From the NCBI RefSeq assembly GCF_024494645.1, contig NZ_JANHDJ010000005.1:264704-328703 (forward strand): a DNA stretch of 64,000 nt. Reading direction: 5' to 3'. This stretch comes from Halohasta litorea. GTDB taxonomy: Archaea > Halobacteriota > Halobacteria > Halobacteriales > Haloferacaceae. The stretch's first letter is position 1. The number at the start of each line of letters is the position of its first letter. The notes under the pieces are model-generated. The model had not been told where the DNA came from, ran no database searches, and saw nothing but the letters and a program-made list of their open reading frames with translations. This document shows, piece after piece, positions 9,316 to 18,280 of the stretch. Both the position numbers and the translations under genes were made by a program.

Positions 9316-9906
9316 ATGATTTCCGACGCACTGCCCGTGCTCCGCGAGGACCCCGTGATGGCCCGGCTGATCGAAACACACGACCCGTATGCGGAGCCCG
9401 ACTGGGACGAGTACGAGCGGCTCTGTATCTCGATTATCAACCAACAGCTCTCGACGGCGAGTGCAAGCGCGATCCGCGAGCGCGTCTTCGAGCTGGTCGA
9501 CGGCGAACTCACACCGGAGGCGATCCTGGAGGCCGAGGACGAAGCCCTTCGGGCGGCCGGGCTCTCCGGACAGAAGATCGAATATCTGCGAAACGCTGGC
9601 CGGGCGTTTCAAACGGGCGATTACACGCGGTCGGGGTTGGCCGACTGTTCGAACGCGGAGGTCGTAGACCGGCTGACGGAAATCAAGGGGATCGGCGAGT
9701 GGACTGCACGGATGTATCTGCTGTTCGTCCTTCGACGGCCCGACATCCTGCCGCTCGGCGACCTCGCCGTTCGGCGCGGGATCGAGCAGCTGTACGCCGA
9801 CGGCGAGGAGTTAACCCGCGCGGAGATGCGTTCGATCGCCGAACAGTGGCGACCGTATCGGAGCGTTGCCACCCGATACATTTGGGCCGACTACGAGTCG
9901 GATTGA
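9316..9906 (+). CDS. DNA-3-methyladenine glycosylase (AlkA/HhH-GPD type)
   Basis: 196 residues from ATG at 9316. The helix-hairpin-helix segment is TEIKGIGEWTARM (about residues 118-130), and the catalytic Asp follows in LPLGDLAVRRG. The early INQQLSTASASAI motif is diagnostic for the AlkA subfamily. It removes alkylated purines from DNA as the first step of base excision repair. A T-rich weak promoter (CCTTTTTCC) lies about 26 nt upstream. The KptA gene starts 25 nt after its stop, so the two probably share a transcript. Confidence 0.9.
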   Translation: MISDALPVLREDPVMARLIETHDPYAEPDWDEYERLCISIINQQLSTASASAIRERVFELVDGELTPEAILEAEDEALRAAGLSGQKIEYLRNAGRAFQTGDYTRSGLADCSNAEVVDRLTEIKGIGEWTARMYLLFVLRRPDILPLGDLAVRRGIEQLYADGEELTRAEMRSIAEQWRPYRSVATRYIWADYESD

Positions 9907-9931
9907 TAGGGGGCCGACAGTAAGACCAGCC

Positions 9932-10561
9932 ATGAGCGAGATCCGAACCTGCGACGACCACGGAATCTTCGAAGGCGCACGGTGTCCGGTCTGTGAGACG
10001 GCGGGCACCCAAGTCGTCTCGGCAGCGAACCGTACCCGTGCCTCGAAGTTCCTCAGCGGCGCGTTGCGCCACTTCCCGGACGACGTCGGCCTCGATCTCG
10101 ATGCGGCAGGCTGGGCCGACTTCGAGAGGGTCGTTCAGCGAACCCTCGACAAATACGACTGGCTCGACGAGGCGGCGATCAAGGCGATCGTCCGGACCGA
10201 TCCGAAAGGGCGCTTTGAGGTCGACGGCAACCGGATTCGGGCGGCCTACGGCCACTCGGTCGATGTCTCGCTGGAGTCCAGCGATACGCCCGTTCCCGAC
10301 GTGCTTTACCACGGCACCGCACCCGAGGCGCTCCCGGCGATTCGCCAGGAGGGACTCAAACCGATGGCCCGACAGCACGTCCATCTCAGCGGCTCGGTTG
10401 CGGCCGCCCGCGAGGTCGGACGCCGTCACGCCAGCAAGCCGGTGATTTTGGCGGTCGACGCCGCGGCACTGGAGGCCGACAGCAACGAGATCACCAAACG
10501 CGGCCGGGAGGTCTATACGACCGACCACGTGCCGCCGACGTACATCAGTCGCCACGAGTGA
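9932..10561 (+). CDS. kptA: RNA 2'-phosphotransferase (Tpt1/KptA family)
   Basis: 209 residues from ATG at 9932. An N-terminal knuckle (CDDHG then CPVC, within the first 30 residues) looks zinc-binding. The core follows the family order: SKFLSGALRHFP at about 37, ADFERVVQ, DWLDEAAIKAIV, KGRFEV, IRAAYGHSV near 107, and LYHGTAPEALPAIRQEGL with the His of the ADP-ribosyltransferase fold. The C-terminal VHLS and VYTTDHVPPTYI match the family. In eukaryotes the enzyme removes the 2'-phosphate left by tRNA splicing using NAD+. The archaeal substrate is not obvious, because archaeal tRNA ligation does not leave that phosphate. Confidence 0.92.
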   Translation: MSEIRTCDDHGIFEGARCPVCETAGTQVVSAANRTRASKFLSGALRHFPDDVGLDLDAAGWADFERVVQRTLDKYDWLDEAAIKAIVRTDPKGRFEVDGNRIRAAYGHSVDVSLESSDTPVPDVLYHGTAPEALPAIRQEGLKPMARQHVHLSGSVAAAREVGRRHASKPVILAVDAAALEADSNEITKRGREVYTTDHVPPTYISRHE

Positions 10562-10697
10562 TCGGCCCCAGAGGTCGACCGCTCGACTGGGATGGTGTCT
10601 CCCGAGGCCCGCCCGAAGGGACGTGGTAGCCGTCGCCTATCGAATTTGGTCGAGGAATCCAGGACACCACAGACTGCCGACGGTATCGGTAGGGAGA

Positions 10698-10708
10698 GTA
10701 TAATATTG
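10698..10708 (+). promoter_or_regulatory. TATA box of the UDP-glucose dehydrogenase gene
   Basis: GTATAATATTG centred about 29 nt before the GTG at 10732. This spacing favours a leaderless transcript starting at the GTG. Confidence 0.55.
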
Positions 10709-10731
10709 TAGGTTCGTGGTGGGTATCCGGT

Positions 10732-12012
10732 GTGCATATTACAGTAATCGGCAGCGGCTACGTCGGGACGACGCTCTCGGCGTGTCTTGCAGCCCTCGGC
10801 CACGAAGTGACGGCCATCGACATCGATACGGAAATCGTCGAGACGATCAACAGGGGCCGCTCGCCGGTCTCCGAGCCGGGACTCGACGAGCTGGTGGCGA
10901 CCCACAGCGGCGACCGGCTCCGCGCGACGACCGACTACGGGGCCGTCGAGGAAAGCGACGTGACCTTCCTTGCGATCGGCACGCCGTCGTATGCCGACGG
11001 CCGTATCGATCTGGGTGGAATTACTTCCGCGGCGGAGGCACTCGGCGAATCGCTTGCAGAGATCGACGCCGACGACCGACCGCTTATCGCCGTCAAATCG
11101 ACGATCACGCCACCGGGGATCTCCGAGGTTCGGTCGGCGTTGGAGGCGGGGCTCGGCGACGGCGAGGTCGAACTAGCGACCAACCCCGAGTTCCTCCGGG
11201 AGGGGTCGGCCGTTTCGGATTTCCAACAGCCCGACAAGCTCGTCTTCGGCACCGACTCGGCGTGGGCCACCGAGAGGCTCCAGGAGCTCTACGAGCCACT
11301 CGCCGCCGACGTGCCGACCATCGAGACCGATCCCGAGACGGCGATGATGATCAAATACGCCAACAACGCCTTTCTGGCGACGAAGATCTCGCTGGTCAAC
11401 GATCTCGGGAACATCTGCAAGGAGTTCGGCCTCGATGCCTACGAGGTGATGGACGCCATCGGGCTCGACGATCGGATCAGCGAGCGGTTCCTCCGGTCGG
11501 GTGTCGGCTGGGGCGGGTCGTGTTTCCCGAAGGACGTCGATGCACTGATCGCCGCCGCGCGCGGCGAAAAGTACACCCCACGGATCCTGGAGGCCGCCGT
11601 CGATGTGAACGACCGCCAACCCAAGCGACTGCTCGACCTGCTCGACGAACACGTCGATGTCGCCGACAAACGCATCGCCGTCCTCGGGCTGAGCTTCAAA
11701 CCCCGGACCGACGACGTCAGGAACTCGCGGGCGATCCCGGTCATCACCGGCCTGCTTGAACGGGGGGCACGTGTCGTCGGCTACGATCCGGTCGCCACCG
11801 AGAGTATGCGCGAGCGGATTCCGGAGATCGAGTATGCCGACAGCGCCGCCGAGGCCCTCGACGGTGCCGCGGGAGCCGTCGTCGTCACCGACTGGGAGGA
11901 GTTTGCGAGCCTTGATTCCGAGTTCGAGGCGATGGCCGAGCCGATCGTCGTCGACGGCCGCCGCATTGTCGAGCCGACCGACGAACTCACTTACGAGGGG
12001 CTCACGTGGTGA
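10732..12012 (+). CDS. aglM: UDP-glucose 6-dehydrogenase (AglM-like)
   Basis: 426 residues with a GTG start supported by promoter spacing. The Rossmann motif [11 protein letters not shown] is at residues 6-16; [11 protein letters not shown] is the UDP-sugar dehydrogenase marker near 149. The catalytic Cys is in [12 protein letters not shown] near 262, and [17 protein letters not shown] near 320 starts the C-terminal UDP-binding domain. It oxidises UDP-glucose to UDP-glucuronate with NAD+. The Haloferax counterpart AglM supplies glucuronate for S-layer N-glycans; the surrounding transferases suggest the same sort of role. It opens the glycan locus and is convergent with the epimerase at 12035. 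Confidence 0.93.
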   Translation: MHITVIGSGYVGTTLSACLAALGHEVTAIDIDTEIVETINRGRSPVSEPGLDELVATHSGDRLRATTDYGAVEESDVTFLAIGTPSYADGRIDLGGITSAAEALGESLAEIDADDRPLIAVKSTITPPGISEVRSALEAGLGDGEVELATNPEFLREGSAVSDFQQPDKLVFGTDSAWATERLQELYEPLAADVPTIETDPETAMMIKYANNAFLATKISLVNDLGNICKEFGLDAYEVMDAIGLDDRISERFLRSGVGWGGSCFPKDVDALIAAARGEKYTPRILEAAVDVNDRQPKRLLDLLDEHVDVADKRIAVLGLSFKPRTDDVRNSRAIPVITGLLERGARVVGYDPVATESMRERIPEIEYADSAAEALDGAAGAVVVTDWEEFASLDSEFEAMAEPIVVDGRRIVEPTDELTYEGLTW

Positions 12013-12034
12013 CGACAGCCGGGAACCGACCGCC

Positions 12035-12973
12035 CTACGAGTCGGACGATTGCCGCGAGGAGACGAGCTGCGAGAGCCCGTCTTCGACAGTCACCGTCGG
12101 CCTGTAGCCGAGCCCCTCACGGGCCTTCGAGATGTCGGCTTCGCTCCGGTCGATGTCCCCGGGCCGCGGATCGGTGTGGACGATCTCACTTTCGGTGTCG
12201 GTGACGCGTTGGACTGTTTCTGCCAGCTCCCGAATCGTGATGTTGGAGCCGGTGCCGATGTTGTAGCTGGTCCCGGTCCTGTCGGCTGTCGCCGCCCTGA
12301 GGTTGGCCTGGACGACGTCTTCGACGTGGACGAAATCGCGGGTCTGCTCGCCGTCGCCCTCGACCGTAATAGGCTCACCAGCGCGGGCCTGGTCGAGGAA
12401 CGTGCTGATGACACCGCTGTACTGACCGCCGGTCTGCCGGGGGCCGTAGACGTTGAAATATCGGAGGTTGACCGTCTCAAGCCCGTATCGGTCGGCGTAG
12501 ATCCGGGTGTAGTAGTCGGCAGTGAGCTTTTCGAGCCCGTAGGGTGAGGCGGGCCGTTTCGGGGCGGCTTCGGCGATCGGTAGCTCGTCGGGATGGCCGT
12601 AGATCGCCGCACTCGAAGCAAAGATGACGCGGCTGTCGTTGGCTCTGGCGGCTTCCAGGAGCTTCAACGTCGCGGTGCCATTGATGTCGTGGCAGGCTGT
12701 CGGCTGTTCGACGGAGGCTGGCACACTCACCATCGCGGCCTTGTGGAAGACGATGTCGACGCCCTCCATCGCCGCATCGAGCGTCTCCTCATCACGGATA
12801 TCGCCCTCGATCAGTCGGGCATCGGGGTGGAGGTTCTCCCGTGAGCCGGTCGACAGCGAATCCAGGACGCGCACGTCGTTTCGATCCACCACAGCGTCGA
12901 CGATGTGGCTCCCAATAAATCCCGCACCGCCCGTGACGAGAATCGTCCTGCCGTCGGGTTCGTAGTCGGACAT
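12035..12973 (-). CDS. NAD-dependent sugar epimerase/dehydratase
   Basis: 312 residues of the extended SDR family. GGAGFIGSH is at about 15-23, FASSAAIYGHPDE carries the catalytic Ser region, and YGLEK supplies Tyr and Lys near 150. NLRYFNVYGPRQ and GDGEQTRDFVHVEDV are the usual nucleotide-sugar markers. It is closest in pattern to UDP-glucose/GlcNAc 4-epimerases of archaeal surface-glycan clusters. A TATA box about 27 nt upstream (12995-13006) supports the start at 12973. The substrate may be UDP-glucose, UDP-GlcNAc or a uronate derivative. Confidence 0.9.
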   Translation of the reverse strand: MSDYEPDGRTILVTGGAGFIGSHIVDAVVDRNDVRVLDSLSTGSRENLHPDARLIEGDIRDEETLDAAMEGVDIVFHKAAMVSVPASVEQPTACHDINGTATLKLLEAARANDSRVIFASSAAIYGHPDELPIAEAAPKRPASPYGLEKLTADYYTRIYADRYGLETVNLRYFNVYGPRQTGGQYSGVISTFLDQARAGEPITVEGDGEQTRDFVHVEDVVQANLRAATADRTGTSYNIGTGSNITIRELAETVQRVTDTESEIVHTDPRPGDIDRSEADISKAREGLGYRPTVTVEDGLSQLVSSRQSSDS

Positions 12974-12994
12974 TGGAACAGCAGATCAGGCCAC

Positions 12995-13006
12995 GATATA
13001 ATGTAA
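12995..13006 (-). promoter_or_regulatory. TATA box of the 12035 epimerase
   Basis: TTACATTATATC on the reverse strand, centred 27 nt from the ATG at 12973. Confidence 0.5.
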
Positions 13007-13460
13007 TGAACCAGCAACCGATCTCCGCGGAGAGACGTCGAATAGAAACAGTCCAGTATTTAATTCGTGTTTTTTAGACAGAAATTAAAAACAATATACT
13101 GCTGGTCGACCAACGGCACGCAATCGGTTATTCGGTGTGTAACTGCGGTCACACGCGGGCTGGAGCTGGCGAGACCAACGAGGGGTAGCATGCCCATGCC
13201 ACCGAATATAGTACGCGTTACTGTGATCGTAATCGAGTATCCAGCGAAGTAAGGAGATCATACTAACCACAGTCCGTGATTCAGACCCGCTGCAAACAGC
13301 GGTAGTATCCCGATTCACCAATATAAATACGGATGCGTACTAGATCGGGTTATATAGTATAAAGATTGTTCTATCTTACTTGTTCAATTGCTGTTTTTTA
13401 ATTATATAATACCAATAATTTTAGAAGTTTTAAATATGGCTGGTAAAACCTACTGTCGTG

Positions 13461-13476
13461 TCGGGTCGCGACCCGA
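13461..13476. promoter_or_regulatory. Perfect 16-bp palindrome before the three-repeat protein
   Basis: TCGGGTCGCGACCCGA lies 20 nt before the ATG at 13497 and about 26 nt after a TATA-like GTTTTAAATATGG (13428-13440). It covers the predicted transcription start, the position of a repressor operator. Confidence 0.55.
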
Positions 13477-13496
13477 TCAGCAACCAAGAGTAATCT

Positions 13497-15185
13497 ATGC
13501 CTACTACAAACGAATTCAACAGACGGTCGTATCTGAAACTCGCTGGCCTGTCGGTCGGCGGTGCCGTAACGGGAGCGCAGACCGGCGTCGTGAGCGCAGC
13601 AACGGACGTCGAACCGAGCGGCTATGGGCTCGGCGGCTACGGACTCGGTGCGTACGGGACGCCGAGCGTCGACGGCTCGATCGCAGTTAGCACGGGCAGT
13701 GCAACCGAAATCGGACAGACGAGTGCAAGGCTCGGGGGAACAGTCACCGATCTCGGCGGAGCCGACAGCGTCGGTGTAGTCTTCGAGTGGGGGGCAGTCA
13801 GCTCCGACCAACAACGGACAACAAGCAGACAGCAGGTGTCGGAGCCCGGTGACGTTACCGCAACTATCGACGAGCTGACGCCGGGGACGACCTACGTGTT
13901 CCGCCTCGTCGCGACCGATACCAACGGGCGCAACGATACCGGGACCGAACGACAGTTTACGACCCGAACGGCCACAGCCGGTCTCGGCGACGAGTCGACG
14001 CTGTTGCCTCGGGATGGAACCATCGTCAACGCACCCTACGAGTCCGAACACGCGGGCTACACCGGCGACGGCTTCGTCAACTTCCGCGAGTCGGACAGTT
14101 ACGTTCAGTGGGACGTTACGACCGAGACGAGCGCCGAGTTCGACCTCACCATCCGGTATGCGCTCGGCGCTGACGACCGGACCGGCCTGCTCACCGGCGG
14201 AGCGACCCGCCGCGAAATCACCGTCGAGTCGACCGGTGGGTGGACGAACTGGGAGACGACCACCGAGCGCGTGTCGCTTCCCGAGGGGGGTTCGACGATC
14301 AGGATCGAGGCCATCGGCGAGGACTTCGGCAACGTCGATAGCGTCGCTCTCAGTCGGGTTTCAACCGACTCACCGACCGACGAAACGCCCGACGATACAC
14401 CCGACTCGCCGACGAGCAAAACGCTGTTGCCGAGGGATGGCGAGATCGGCAACGCGCTGTATCAGTCCGAACACGCGGGCTACACCGGCGACGGCTTCGT
14501 CAACTTCCGCGCATCCGACAGCTACGTCCAGTGGGACGTCGAGTCGGCGACGACCACCGACTACGACCTGACACTCCGATATGCGCTGGGCGCTGACGAC
14601 CGAACCGGCCGCCTCACCGCTGGCGGCAGCCAGCAGGCGGTGACCGTCCCCTCGACTGATGGGTGGACGAACTGGGAGACTACGACCCAGCGAGTCACCC
14701 TCCCGGAAGGGAGTTCGACCCTCCGCATCGAAGCCACCGGCGAGGACTTCGGCAACGTCGATGCGGTCACGCTTACTCCTCGTGAGGAAACCGCAGACGA
14801 GGGGTGGACCTCGATGCGGCTGCTGCCGCAGGATGCCGATCTCGGCAACGCGCTGTATCAGTCCGAACATGCGGGCTACACCGGCGACGGCTTCGTCAAC
14901 TTCCGCGAATCGGACAGCTACGTTCAGTGGGACGTCGACACCGACGCAGCCAGCGAGTTCGATCTGACGATCCGGTACGCCCTGGGCGCTGCCGACCGGA
15001 CCGGTCTGCTCACTGCTGGCGGCGCTCAGCGCGAGATCACTGTCGAGTCGACCGGTGCGTGGACAACGTGGGAGACGACCACCGAACGCATCAGCCTCCC
15101 CGAAGGGAGTTCGACGCTCCGCATCGAAGCCATCGGCGAGGACTTCGGCAACATCGACGCCCTCGAACTGGAGCGGGTCCAGTAG
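13497..15185 (+). CDS. Tat-exported protein with three carbohydrate-binding-like repeats
   Basis: 562 residues. The N-terminus has a twin-arginine signal (RRSYLKLAGLSVGGAV), then a short YGLGGYGLGAYG linker. Residues about 58-160 look like a fibronectin-type III domain (TSARLGGTVTDLG, TPGTTYVFRLVATD). Three copies of a roughly 120-residue beta-sandwich-like domain follow, each with SEHAGYTGDGFVNFR, YVQWDV, WTxWETTT and IGEDFGN or TGEDFGN. The GYTGDGFVNF motif resembles CBM6/CBM35-type modules. No catalytic domain is present, so it probably binds surface or environmental polysaccharide. It sits inside the glycan locus and faces the ATP-grasp gene. Confidence 0.8.
   Translation: MPTTNEFNRRSYLKLAGLSVGGAVTGAQTGVVSAATDVEPSGYGLGGYGLGAYGTPSVDGSIAVSTGSATEIGQTSARLGGTVTDLGGADSVGVVFEWGAVSSDQQRTTSRQQVSEPGDVTATIDELTPGTTYVFRLVATDTNGRNDTGTERQFTTRTATAGLGDESTLLPRDGTIVNAPYESEHAGYTGDGFVNFRESDSYVQWDVTTETSAEFDLTIRYALGADDRTGLLTGGATRREITVESTGGWTNWETTTERVSLPEGGSTIRIEAIGEDFGNVDSVALSRVSTDSPTDETPDDTPDSPTSKTLLPRDGEIGNALYQSEHAGYTGDGFVNFRASDSYVQWDVESATTTDYDLTLRYALGADDRTGRLTAGGSQQAVTVPSTDGWTNWETTTQRVTLPEGSSTLRIEATGEDFGNVDAVTLTPREETADEGWTSMRLLPQDADLGNALYQSEHAGYTGDGFVNFRESDSYVQWDVDTDAASEFDLTIRYALGAADRTGLLTAGGAQREITVESTGAWTTWETTTERISLPEGSSTLRIEAIGEDFGNIDALELERVQ
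14002..14359 (+). repeat. CBM-like domain repeat 1
   Basis: First of three repeated domains in the exported protein, about 119 residues from LLPRDGTIVN to VALSRV. Its core DNA at about 14043-14090 is nearly identical to that in copies 2 and 3. Confidence 0.75.
14424..14781 (+). repeat. CBM-like domain repeat 2
   Basis: Second copy, from LLPRDGEIGN to VTLTPR. It is preceded by a Thr/Pro/Asp linker (SPTDETPDDTPDSPTS). Confidence 0.75.
14820..15180 (+). repeat. CBM-like domain repeat 3
   Basis: Third copy, from LLPQDADLGN to LELERV at the C-terminus. The high DNA identity among copies implies recent duplication or gene conversion. Confidence 0.75.
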
Positions 15186-15219
15186 CGGCTTCGATCGGAG
15201 TAAGCAGCTCCTACTCGCC

Positions 15220-15236
15220 GGTAGGACAGTCCTACC
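15220..15236. terminator. Short inverted repeat between convergent genes
   Basis: GGTAGGAC-A-GTCCTACC, 8-bp arms, in the 53-nt gap between the stops at 15185 and 15239. Its symmetry and position suit a bidirectional terminator, though no T-run follows. Confidence 0.35.
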
Positions 15237-15238
15237 AC

Positions 15239-16234
15239 CTACTGCGTCGGTTCGGCCTGCGGTTCCTCGGTGGCGTGTTCGAGCGTCTCCTCGGAGACGA
15301 TCACCTGGTCGAGATACCGGATGAGATGCGTACCCGGATCGAACTCACCGCGTGAGTCGACCGTCTCACCGACGGCATCACGGATCAGCAGATCGAGTTC
15401 GTCGACGCCCGCAGCGACGGTCAGACACGCCGTCGAGGAAAACCGCGGGTTGATTTCGATGGTGTAGGCCGTCCCGTCGTCGAGGATCTGTTGGACGTTG
15501 ATCGGTCCGGCCGGGGCGAGCGTCTCGGAGATCGCACGGCACGACTCCTGGACGGCTGGCTCCGCACGGGTGACACCGCGGACCGTCGAGCCCTGCTTCT
15601 CGATGGCTTCCTTGGGGACCGTCCCGAGCAGGCGATTGTCACCGGTCGCCACAACGCTCGTCGTGTACTCCGTGCCGTCGATTCGCTCCTGGAGGACGAC
15701 CTGTTCCGGATCATCAACTTCGGCCACGAATCCAGGAAGCTCGGCGGCCGAATCGAGCCGTTCGATCCCCCGGCTCCCACGACCGGCTCGGGGCTTTCCG
15801 ATCAGCGGATAGGCGTCGTCGGGGATCTCCTCGGCGGCTGTCCCGAGCCACGTCCGTGGAACCGCGTGGCCAGCGGCCTCAAGCACGCGGCTGGTGCGGT
15901 ATTTGTCGCGTGCGACCGCGACGACCGCCTGCCGTGGGGCCACGATTCCGACCTCCGGGAGTGCCGACCGGAGTTCGGGGAGCCGAGGGATCTCCTCGTC
16001 GACCGTCGGGACGATAACGTCGACATCGTGCCGGGTGGCGATCCGTACCATTGCCTCGACCCAGTCATCAGCGGTGGCTGGAGGCACTGTCGCCGCAGCG
16101 TCAGCCATGAAGAGTCCGGCGGCCTCGGGGTCCATGTCGACGCCGATCAGTTCGTGGTCGGTGGTCCGACGAAGCGATCCTATTGCGCCGATCCCAGCCG
16201 CACCGCCAACACCGGTGAGCAGAACGGTTACCAT
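15239..16234 (-). CDS. ATP-grasp domain protein (CarB-like)
   Basis: 331 residues. A PreATP-grasp Rossmann-like domain (VTVLLTGVGGAAGIGAIGSL, residues 2-21) precedes an ATP-grasp fold with DKYRTSRVLEAAGHAVPRTW near 110, the nucleotide loop KPRAGRGSRGI near 147, VVLQERIDGTEYT and the metal site YTIEINPRFSST near 265. The C-terminus is acidic and Glu/Pro-rich. Such enzymes ligate a carboxylate to an amine or thiol through an acyl phosphate. In glycan loci they may add amino acids or other groups to sugars, but the substrate here is unknown. AT-rich boxes lie 18-28 nt upstream. Confidence 0.82.
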   Translation of the reverse strand: MVTVLLTGVGGAAGIGAIGSLRRTTDHELIGVDMDPEAAGLFMADAAATVPPATADDWVEAMVRIATRHDVDVIVPTVDEEIPRLPELRSALPEVGIVAPRQAVVAVARDKYRTSRVLEAAGHAVPRTWLGTAAEEIPDDAYPLIGKPRAGRGSRGIERLDSAAELPGFVAEVDDPEQVVLQERIDGTEYTTSVVATGDNRLLGTVPKEAIEKQGSTVRGVTRAEPAVQESCRAISETLAPAGPINVQQILDDGTAYTIEINPRFSSTACLTVAAGVDELDLLIRDAVGETVDSRGEFDPGTHLIRYLDQVIVSEETLEHATEEPQAEPTQ

Positions 16235-16420
16235 ATACTGGTGTTTTAAATAGGATCGTAAAGTTGTGCGCCGCCTACCATGCGAACTGGGCCGCTCTCG
16301 CGTTTTCCGATGCCGAACCGGATGTGAGGTCGACAGTCTCTGTGCGATTCGGAACGTCCTGGATCGAAAACAGGCCGATAGTTGATCGGATCGACTATTC
16401 TGTGGGAGCGAGAGGGTTGC

Positions 16421-18280
16421 TTACTCCTCGGGGTCGACGTACCAGACCGTGTAGCCGCCGTTCGCATAGATCCTGTCGGCACCCCTGTCGGTACCCAGTC
16501 GCTGGAGGTCTTCCTCGTAGTAGGCCGTGTGTTTCTCTCGAACCGAGGGGTCGAGGAATTTCGGAACCGTCGTATCATACGGTTTGGTCGCGATATACGT
16601 CTCGTAGCCGTCGACGGCCGTCCCGACCGACTCATGGTCCGCGTAGCCGAAGCGCTTGTCGAGCGTCGCGGACTCGCTGCCGAACTCGCGGAACTTCGAG
16701 GTTCCGAAATCACCACCCACGCTGTACTCCCGCATTTTGTAGCTTACGTCGGCGGCAGCACCCACCGCCTCGTCGGAGCGATAGTCGAAGTACCAGTCTG
16801 TCCCCCGATCTTCGGCGTGGGTCAGATGGTAGTTGTCGTTGTAGGAGGTCATCACCGACAGCCCCGCCGTCGAGAGCAGCAAGACCACGAGCACGACCTG
16901 CACGGCTTTCCCCGTTCCCGGCGACCACGACAGCCGGTCGGTGAGCGATCGATAGAGGAGCAGCCCCGCGAGCAGCGTCGCAAACAGGAGCATATACCGT
17001 GCATTGCGGATCGGGTTGGACGCGACAATATAAAAGAAGATGCCGACGAACGTGAGCCCGACCCCGGCCCCGAACTGGAAGGTGAGCCACGTATCCTCGC
17101 CCCTGAGTTCTCGTGTCGAGAGATACCACCCTATTGCACCGAGGACGGCCACTCCTGCAAGCGCCGAGACGACGAACTGCGTCCCGTAGTTCGTGATGAA
17201 CCCCGTTACCAGTTGTTCGATGCCCCCCACGTCCTGGAGACGACCGAGAAGACTGGAGGCAACGGGCTCGGTCCCGTCGGTCTCGCCGCCGCTGCCGCTG
17301 TCACTGTTGGAGCTCAGTACGCGCCCGGCGAACACTTGGATCTGTGTGAACTGGAAGAACCACGCGACCCAGCCAGCGGCCAGCCCGAACGCAAATACCG
17401 GCTCCAAGGAGTACTGCAGCTCGTGATCGGTGAGTCGACTGTAGACGACACGGGCCACGAGCGACACCAACAGCATCCCGATCAAATAGAGGGTCGTAAT
17501 CGGATGGAAGAACAACAGTGTCAGCCCGAGGACGGCGAGGAACGCGACGTGTGAGCGCCGCCGGTCGCTGTTGTACGCACCGACGAGCAGCGCCGCAAAG
17601 ACGGGCAACAGCAGGAACGAAAAGATCGCCGGATGCAGCGAATGGTGATACTCTCGGAAGACGAGCGGCACACTCCAGACCAACACGGCGAGCCCGGCTT
17701 TCCGTCCGCCCAAGATGCTCCGGCCGAGGAGGTACATCGAGACGATATACAGTGGCGTAAAAATCGCCGACAGGACCGACGACGAGGCCTGCAGCGGGAG
17801 TCCGAAGGCGGTGAGTCCGGCGATCAGGACGTGGACCGAGGGATACCAGTCGTGGGCGGGAATCGCCCCCGTTTCGAGAATCTGCTTGGCGGTTCCGAGG
17901 TGGGCCAACGCGTCGGCACTGCCACGGCCGTACATCGCCCAGCCGCGGAACAACGGGAGGAGATGAAAGAGCACGTACAACGAACAGATGAATGCGAGTC
18001 CGTAGATCCAGGAGCGATCGCCCACCACCGCCGAGCGGAGCACAAGCAGAATCGCAGCCGAGAGGCCGAGCAAGAATACGGCCCAGAGCGTGGTCGGATA
18101 GGCCGCGTAGATCGACCCCTCGTAACCTGTTGCGGGCGGGGTGATGGCCAGCCAGACGGCGACGGTACCGTTACAGACGCCGGTGACGAGCAACAGCAGG
18201 GTTCGAAACGCGGTGGTGCTGCCCGTAGAGAGGGCGGTGAGTTGCTTACGCAGACTCGATTGTGATGTGGGCTGTGTCAT
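16421..18280 (-). CDS. Multi-pass membrane protein, GT-C-like glycosyltransferase candidate
   Basis: 619 residues with about 11-13 hydrophobic segments between residues 20 and 480 and a soluble C-terminal domain of about 140 residues. After the second or third segment the loop has RGSADALAHLGTAKQILETG, in the place where GT-C enzymes such as PMT/GT39 and AglB carry an acidic D-x-x-x-H-like catalytic loop. The motif DWYPSVHVL follows. The AglB WWDYG motif is absent, so this is not a standard oligosaccharyltransferase. Position next to the GT4 gene at 18509 suggests a polyprenol-linked sugar transferase or a polymerase. A Ser/Gly/Asp-rich loop lies near residue 325. Confidence 0.65.
   Translation of the reverse strand: MTQPTSQSSLRKQLTALSTGSTTAFRTLLLLVTGVCNGTVAVWLAITPPATGYEGSIYAAYPTTLWAVFLLGLSAAILLVLRSAVVGDRSWIYGLAFICSLYVLFHLLPLFRGWAMYGRGSADALAHLGTAKQILETGAIPAHDWYPSVHVLIAGLTAFGLPLQASSSVLSAIFTPLYIVSMYLLGRSILGGRKAGLAVLVWSVPLVFREYHHSLHPAIFSFLLLPVFAALLVGAYNSDRRRSHVAFLAVLGLTLLFFHPITTLYLIGMLLVSLVARVVYSRLTDHELQYSLEPVFAFGLAAGWVAWFFQFTQIQVFAGRVLSSNSDSGSGGETDGTEPVASSLLGRLQDVGGIEQLVTGFITNYGTQFVVSALAGVAVLGAIGWYLSTRELRGEDTWLTFQFGAGVGLTFVGIFFYIVASNPIRNARYMLLFATLLAGLLLYRSLTDRLSWSPGTGKAVQVVLVVLLLSTAGLSVMTSYNDNYHLTHAEDRGTDWYFDYRSDEAVGAAADVSYKMREYSVGGDFGTSKFREFGSESATLDKRFGYADHESVGTAVDGYETYIATKPYDTTVPKFLDPSVREKHTAYYEEDLQRLGTDRGADRIYANGGYTVWYVDPEE

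Larger units (their letters stand above)
12974..13496. other. AT-rich divergent intergenic region
   Basis: 523 nt between the epimerase and the three-repeat exported protein. It carries the epimerase TATA box at 12995-13006, a 12-bp palindrome TCTCCGCGGAGA at 13022-13033, long A/T runs at 13060-13100 and 13330-13435, and a 16-bp palindrome at 13461-13476. A GC-richer stretch at 13105-13200 has no convincing reading frame. Confidence 0.6.

Noticed and set aside
13085..13321. 78-codon reverse frame in the intergenic region
   Set aside because: Mixed codon use and no motifs in AT-rich sequence; not a credible gene.
13400..13440. Possible CRISPR or satellite signal in A/T runs
   Set aside because: No regularly spaced identical repeats anywhere in the window; the runs are simple promoter-type A/T sequence.
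16421..18280. Call as AglB oligosaccharyltransferase
   Set aside because: The WWDYG motif and the long soluble C-terminal domain of AglB are missing.
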